From contig JAEDLP010000117.1 of assembly GCA_016295225.1 (NCBI GenBank), positions 1 through 5,021 on the forward strand: 5,021 nucleotides of DNA, read 5' to 3'. Below the pieces are notes generated by a model that was not told the DNA's origin, ran no database searches, and saw only the letters and a list, made by a program, of their open reading frames with translations. This stretch comes from Oscillospiraceae bacterium (GTDB lineage: Bacteria > Bacillota > Clostridia > Oscillospirales > Oscillospiraceae). The translations under genes were made by a program, and so were the position numbers. Shown one piece after another: positions 4,797 through 5,021 of the stretch (its first letter is position 1; the number at the start of each line of letters is the position of its first letter).

Positions 4797-5021
4797 TGGA
4801 AATCACGATCACCCTGAACGGACAAGCCGTTTCGGACCATATCGACGCCGATCTGCTGCTCATCGACTTCCTGCGCCGGCACAAGTGCTACAGCGTGAAG
4901 CGGGGCTGCGAGACGGCCAACTGCGGCCTGTGCACCGTGCTGATGGACGGCAAGCCCATTCTGTCTTGCTCCATGCTGGCGGCCCGGGCGGACGGCCACG
5001 CCGTCCAGACCCTGGAGGGCC
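4796..5021 (+). CDS. [2Fe-2S] (small) subunit of a xanthine dehydrogenase-type molybdenum hydroxylase (partial)
   Basis: The ATG at 4796 overlaps the preceding TAA by one base (TAATG) and has GGGAGG (4781-4786) 9 nt upstream, so it is translationally coupled to the FAD subunit. The 75 visible codons give the plant-ferredoxin-type N-terminal half: MEITITLNGQ, a DFLRRH segment at 24-29, and the cluster cysteines Cys38, Cys43, Cys46 and Cys58 in a C-x4-C-x2-C-x11-C pattern (GCETANCGLC at 37-46). The second, C-terminal [2Fe-2S] domain, which faces the molybdopterin site, lies beyond the window. In three-subunit hydroxylases this protein carries electrons from the molybdenum centre to FAD. Such subunits are usually about 150-170 aa. 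A large molybdopterin-binding subunit is expected next. Confidence 0.93.
   Translation, partial: MEITITLNGQAVSDHIDADLLLIDFLRRHKCYSVKRGCETANCGLCTVLMDGKPILSCSMLAARADGHAVQTLEG

Noticed and set aside
1..5021. CRISPR array, tRNA or rRNA gene
   Set aside because: I saw no regularly spaced direct repeats, no tRNA-like cloverleaf with a TTCRA-type arm, and no rRNA signature sequence.

Overview
The window looks like chromosomal DNA of a Gram-positive, probably spore-forming Clostridia member; an Oscillospiraceae-type gut anaerobe is a reasonable guess. The pointers are strong AGGAGG-type ribosome sites, the start of a PdaB-like sporulation polysaccharide deacetylase, and a GC-rich purine permease/molybdenum hydroxylase operon of a kind common in gut Clostridia. 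The taxonomic call is inference, because there is no rRNA or other marker gene.

Left part (1-850), lower GC: a 14-codon tail of an unknown hydrophobic protein; a 264-bp gap with no gene I can support; a 66-aa MerR/excisionase-type DNA-binding protein (310-510) with a good ribosome site and its own rho-independent terminator (524-553); then the left end of an IS200/IS605-type element, with a subterminal hairpin (564-586), an extended -10 promoter (628-636), a ribosome site and the first 55 codons of the Y1 transposase gene.

Middle (851-2298): that transposase gene is cut by a complete IS3-family (IS150-like) element of about 1184 bp on the minus strand (851-2034). It has orfA, orfB, an A7G slippage site for -1 frameshifting, and imperfect inverted repeats. 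Its orfB has Gly where the second catalytic Asp of the DDE triad should be. The other half of the IS200 transposase gene does not follow on the far side. About 34 bp of unclear sequence leads instead into the first 76 codons of a minus-strand polysaccharide deacetylase gene, cut at its first catalytic motif. The region is therefore a scar of nested insertion plus deletion or recombination.

Right part (2458-5021), GC-rich: a clean plus-strand operon. A sigma-A-type promoter (TTTACT-17-TATACT) drives an NCS2/NAT xanthine/uracil-type permease (2519-3949), followed by the FAD subunit (4005-4796) and, overlapping it by one base, the [2Fe-2S] subunit (4796 to the window end) of a xanthine dehydrogenase-type molybdenum hydroxylase. 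The molybdopterin subunit should lie just beyond the window. Together these genes would import a purine and hydroxylate it in the cytoplasm.

I found no tRNA, rRNA, CRISPR array or recognisable riboswitch, and no clearly undescribed system. The most unusual items are the Asp-to-Gly change in the IS3 transposase, its stop codon supplied by flanking DNA, the rearrangement scar, and an RBS-sequestering inverted repeat in the leader of the broken deacetylase gene.
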